Below are positions 61,580 through 64,000 of a stretch of 64,000 nt of DNA, in pieces. This DNA comes from Micromonospora aurantiaca ATCC 27029 (GTDB lineage Bacteria > Actinomycetota > Actinomycetes > Mycobacteriales > Micromonosporaceae), in contig NC_014391.1 in the NCBI RefSeq assembly GCF_000145235.1, forward strand, positions 1,984,001 through 2,048,000. The letters are read 5' to 3'. Below the pieces are notes generated by a model, which saw only the letters and a program-made list of their open reading frames with translations, made no database searches and was not told the origin of the DNA. The translations under genes were made by a program, and so were the position numbers. Position 1 is the first letter of the stretch, and each line of letters begins with the position of its first letter.

Positions 61580-62080
61580 TCAGGTGGACCGCTGGGCGGT
61601 GTCGCCGTCGCGGAGGTGGTCCAACTCGGCGAGGTACATCGCCTGGAGGCGGTCGTGGTGCCGGACCAGCAGCCTGACCTCCTCGGCGCTGTAGCCCTCG
61701 ACGAGCCGTTCCGCCCGCTCGGCGAAACGCTCGTACGGCCGCTCCAGATCGGCGATCCGCTCCGGCCGTATGGTGACGACGACCCGCCGCCGGTCTGCCG
61801 GGTCGCGCTCGGTCGTCACGTAGCCGGCCTGCTGGAGCCGGCGGAGCATGCTGGTGACCGCACCGGTGGTGAGGTTGGTCCGCTCGGCGATCTGCCCCGC
61901 GGTGGCGGAGCCGATGTCCGCCAGGTAGTCGAGGCACTCCAGGTCGCTCACGGCGAGGCCCAGCCGCTCCGCGATGGCGTACCGGAACACCATGGACAGC
62001 CGCGACGTCTCCCGCCCGGCGCGCATGAGGTCGGCGATCGCGGAGGCGCGGGCCGAATCGTGGGACACGCGGGCAATCAT
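61580..62080 (-). CDS. MarR-family regulator
   Basis: 166 residues. DLECLDYLADIGSATAGQIA, ERTNLTTGAVTSMLRRLQQA and GYVTTERDPADRRRVVVTIR give the winged helix-turn-helix with the DRRR wing. ATG at 62080 overlaps the monooxygenase stop (ATGA), so both are one operon. A 13-bp palindrome upstream of the monooxygenase is its likely operator. Confidence 0.9.
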   Translation of the reverse strand: MIARVSHDSARASAIADLMRAGRETSRLSMVFRYAIAERLGLAVSDLECLDYLADIGSATAGQIAERTNLTTGAVTSMLRRLQQAGYVTTERDPADRRRVVVTIRPERIADLERPYERFAERAERLVEGYSAEEVRLLVRHHDRLQAMYLAELDHLRDGDTAQRST

Positions 62081-63324
62081 GCCTCCGGCACTGTGACCCG
62101 GTGCAGCCGAGGTAGCACGCGGGTGAGCACCCAGTGCGGTGCGGCGGCGCCACCGGTGAGGCGGTGCATCAGCCTCGCGGCATTGTCGACGGCGTGGAAG
62201 GCGTACGGCACCATCTCGTCCTGGTATCCGGCGATCGCCTCCTCCACGGATGTGCCGTTCCGCCGGGCCTCGACCAGCCTGTGGCCGAGCAGTGCGGCGT
62301 CGCGCAGCGCGGTGTTGCCGCCATGAGCGCCGAACGGCGGCATGACGTGTACGGCATCGCCCATCATCGTCGCCCGGGGCACCGCCCACCGGTGCGGGCG
62401 CCGGCCGGTGGCGAACAGGTTGAGCACAGTTGCGTCCAGTTCCGCCGTGTCGACCAGCCGTCGGACGAGCGGGTGGAAGTCGATGCTCATCCGGGCCGCC
62501 ACGTGCCACAGCGCCCGCAGGTCCCCGCGGACGCCTTGAGGCAGCTCGTCCCGCCGGAGCAGCAGTGCCCACATGACGTAGTCGTCGCCGGTGGGGGCGT
62601 AGCTGCCCGGAGCCAGGCGCGAGAACGCCTCCCGCGGGCTCTCGCCGAACCGCATGGAGGTGAAGAAGAAGGCGCTGCCGGGCCGGTCGGCGATGGACAG
62701 GACTCCGCTGGTACGCAGCGCGTCCGGGATGACGCTTGCGCCGTCGCGCCACAACGGCGACCGGCCGTAGATGCCCGCCATCGGAGTGTCCGCCGGGTCG
62801 GCGTCCGGCATGAGCTGCGCGCGCAGCGCCGAGCCGACGCCCTCCGCGCCCACCACGACTGTCGCCGCGGCGGCGCTGCCGTCGGAGAACCGCAGCCGCA
62901 GCCCGGCCGGACCGCCGTTGTCCACCGCGACGGCGGCCCTGCCGTAGTGGATGCGCCCGTCCAGCCCGGACTGCAGGATCGACCGCAGGGTCAGCCGGTC
63001 CACCTGGCGGGTCTCGTGCGGGTCGTCCTTGAAGGTGATCGTGAAGGCGTCCCGCAGCCGTCTGTCGGTGAAGCGCAGGTGCCCGCCGGGCTCGTCGCCG
63101 GTGGCCAGCGCCAGGCGGTACAGCGGGCGGGGCAGGCTCTCGCGCAGCGCCGCCAGCCCGTACCGGTCGAGGATGATCCGGTAGCCCTGCCGCCTGATGA
63201 AGGGGCCGGGATCCCGCTCGTAGACGTGCACGTCGATGCCGGCGCGCGTCAGGTACTGGGCCAGGCAGAGGCCGGAGAGGCCGGCGCCGGCGATCGCTAC
63301 TGAGAAGTCGGTCGATGTGCTCAT
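62077..63324 (-). CDS. FAD-dependent monooxygenase (PHBH-like)
   Basis: 415 residues. The N-terminal FAD motif is VAIAGAGLSGLCLAQYLTRA (GxGxxG), then VYERDPGPFIRRQGYRI. The second motif is VVGAEGVGSALRA, with Glu instead of the usual Asp of GADGxxS. The third, MMGDAVHVMPPFGAHGGNTA, matches GDAxHxxxPxxGxGxN. It probably hydroxylates or inactivates an aromatic compound or drug. Likely induced when its MarR partner binds a ligand. Confidence 0.9.
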   Translation of the reverse strand: MSTSTDFSVAIAGAGLSGLCLAQYLTRAGIDVHVYERDPGPFIRRQGYRIILDRYGLAALRESLPRPLYRLALATGDEPGGHLRFTDRRLRDAFTITFKDDPHETRQVDRLTLRSILQSGLDGRIHYGRAAVAVDNGGPAGLRLRFSDGSAAAATVVVGAEGVGSALRAQLMPDADPADTPMAGIYGRSPLWRDGASVIPDALRTSGVLSIADRPGSAFFFTSMRFGESPREAFSRLAPGSYAPTGDDYVMWALLLRRDELPQGVRGDLRALWHVAARMSIDFHPLVRRLVDTAELDATVLNLFATGRRPHRWAVPRATMMGDAVHVMPPFGAHGGNTALRDAALLGHRLVEARRNGTSVEEAIAGYQDEMVPYAFHAVDNAARLMHRLTGGAAAPHWVLTRVLPRLHRVTVPEA

Positions 63325-63332
63325 CCTATTAC

Positions 63333-63345
63333 CTTAATCATTAAG
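63333..63345. promoter_or_regulatory. Palindrome CTTAATCATTAAG, likely MarR operator
   Basis: CTTAA-TCA-TTAAG is a perfect 5-bp inverted repeat eight bases before the monooxygenase ATG (63324). It is AT-rich in a GC-rich context and matches the usual size of MarR-family operators. It would block transcription of the monooxygenase-marR operon. Confidence 0.65.
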
Positions 63346-63386
63346 ATGATTTGGGCAATGGCCACTGTGAACAGTCACCTTGGACT

Positions 63387-63407
63387 TATACTCAAGTAGG
63401 TTGTATA
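63387..63407. promoter_or_regulatory. Inverted repeat TATAC-N11-GTATA before padR
   Basis: TATAC at 63387-63391 and GTATA at 63403-63407 lie just before the padR ATG (63416). Position and AT richness suit a PadR autoregulatory site overlapping the promoter. A shorter inverted pair GTGA/TCAC lies at 63,367-63,378. Confidence 0.45.
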
Positions 63408-63415
63408 TTCGGCTC

Positions 63416-63799
63416 ATGGGATCTGCTTCGCGTCCCGCGCTACGGGAACCGTCGTACTTCGTCCTCGCTGCCCTGCTCGGTGGGCCGCTCCACGGTTACG
63501 CCGTGATCAAGAGGGTGACCGAGCTGTCCGACGGGCGGGTGACCCTCGCTGCCGGATCGCTGTACTCGGTGATCGACCGGCTGCTCGGCGAGGAACTCGT
63601 CGCCGCCGACGGTGAGGAGATCGTCAACGGGCGTGCCCGTCGCTACTACCGGCTCACCGACGAGGGCTGCCGCGTACTCACCGAGGAGGCCGACCGGCTC
63701 GCCCAGGCCGCCCGGGTGGTCATGGACCGCCTGCCGCGCCGGGTCGCATCGCAGGCAAGTGCCCGTCAACCTTCTACCGTGAGGATCAGACCAGCATGA
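63416..63799 (+). CDS. PadR-family transcriptional regulator
   Basis: 127 residues. REPSYFVLAALLGGPLHGYA, VIKRVTELSDGRVTLAAGSL, YSVIDRLLGEELVAADGEEI and RRYYRLTDEG are the PadR winged-helix blocks. The stop overlaps the next gene start (ATGA); PadR genes paired with a gene whose product begins LLRAYPxxYRRER are common in actinomycetes. The ATG at 63416 is preferred over the upstream in-frame ATG. Confidence 0.9.
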   Translation: MGSASRPALREPSYFVLAALLGGPLHGYAVIKRVTELSDGRVTLAAGSLYSVIDRLLGEELVAADGEEIVNGRARRYYRLTDEGCRVLTEEADRLAQAARVVMDRLPRRVASQASARQPSTVRIRPA

Positions 63800-64000
63800 G
63801 TTCCGATGTCCTGGAGAGGCGTTACCGCATGCTGCTGCGGGCCTACCCGGCCGGCTACCGCCGGGAACGCGCCGACGAACTGATCGACACGTTGATCGGC
63901 GACGAACCCACCACCCGTCGCTGGCCCAGCGCCCGGGAGGCGGTCTCGCTCCTCCGGGGCGGCCTGCGGGTGTACGGCGGCAGCGCCGCGGCCCGTCCCA
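63796..64000 (+). CDS. Partial protein downstream of padR (LLRAYPxxYRRER type)
   Basis: 68 residues to the window end. MSSDVLERRYRMLLRAYPAG, YRRERADELIDTLIG is the N-terminal block usual for the membrane protein encoded with PadR regulators in actinobacteria. The transmembrane part would be beyond the window. Translationally coupled to padR. Confidence 0.7.
   Translation, partial: MSSDVLERRYRMLLRAYPAGYRRERADELIDTLIGDEPTTRRWPSAREAVSLLRGGLRVYGGSAAARP

Noticed and set aside
60351..62153. 600-codon minus-strand frame covering mraY
   Set aside because: Antisense to a highly conserved gene and overlapping marR in another frame; no recognisable domain.

Overview
The window is very GC-rich, with many GTG starts, ATGA/GTGA stop-start overlaps, a SARP/AfsR-type regulator and integrative-element remnants of the actinomycete type. 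This points to a filamentous actinobacterium, most likely Micromonosporaceae (Micromonospora-like). That assignment is inferred from style and gene families, not from a marker gene.

Bases 1-28,000 are an accessory region. It opens with a plasmid-defence operon of the Wadjet class: the jetA 3' end, jetB, jetC and jetD, all with overlapping stop and start codons. Facing it is a large gene made of ten treble-clef zinc ribbons around a PD-(D/E)XK-like nuclease core. This gene is cut in two by a single in-frame TAG. Next come an IS1380-family element and an IS110-family element, which abuts a 3' fragment of a tRNA-Val gene. That fragment is followed by a terminator, paired GTACAGCAG repeats and a frameshifted integrase remnant. 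From there to about 27,960 the sequence reads as three integrative-element remnants accreted in tandem at the tRNA-Val site. Each ends in a version of the same ~105-bp sequence carrying paired GTACAGCAG-like repeats. No intact integrase, replication or transfer gene was recognised. The cargo includes small unknown proteins, a secreted HNH nuclease, two XRE/TPR regulators, two near-identical sets of three overlapping small genes, an orphan barstar-like inhibitor, a second copy of the IS110 element (with an 80-bp tandem duplication in its left end) and an IS3 element that splits a small membrane-protein gene.

Bases 28,000-64,000 look like ordinary chromosome. They hold a DinB-like protein, a WrbA-like flavoprotein, a SARP regulator divergent from an MFS exporter, an epoxide hydrolase, an extradiol dioxygenase, a FetB-like permease, an alpha/beta hydrolase divergent from a WYL regulator, NTF2-like and XRE genes, and a complete aerobic carbon monoxide dehydrogenase locus (coxM-coxS-coxL-xdhC/YHS-mobA-like-coxD-coxG-coxE). 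CoxL carries the form I motif AYACSFR. A second xdhC-family gene is divergent from coxM, and a perfect 17-bp inverted repeat lies between them. The locus ends against a convergent LysR gene.

The last 12 kb hold a FUSC-type membrane protein, a MacB/FtsX-type ABC transporter, an APH-fold protein with an atypical catalytic loop, an aldo/keto reductase, an AadA-like nucleotidyltransferase, an internally deleted DrrA-type ABC ATPase relic, a stand-alone mraY, a marR-FAD monooxygenase operon with a palindrome at its promoter, and a padR gene coupled to a partial gene at the window end.
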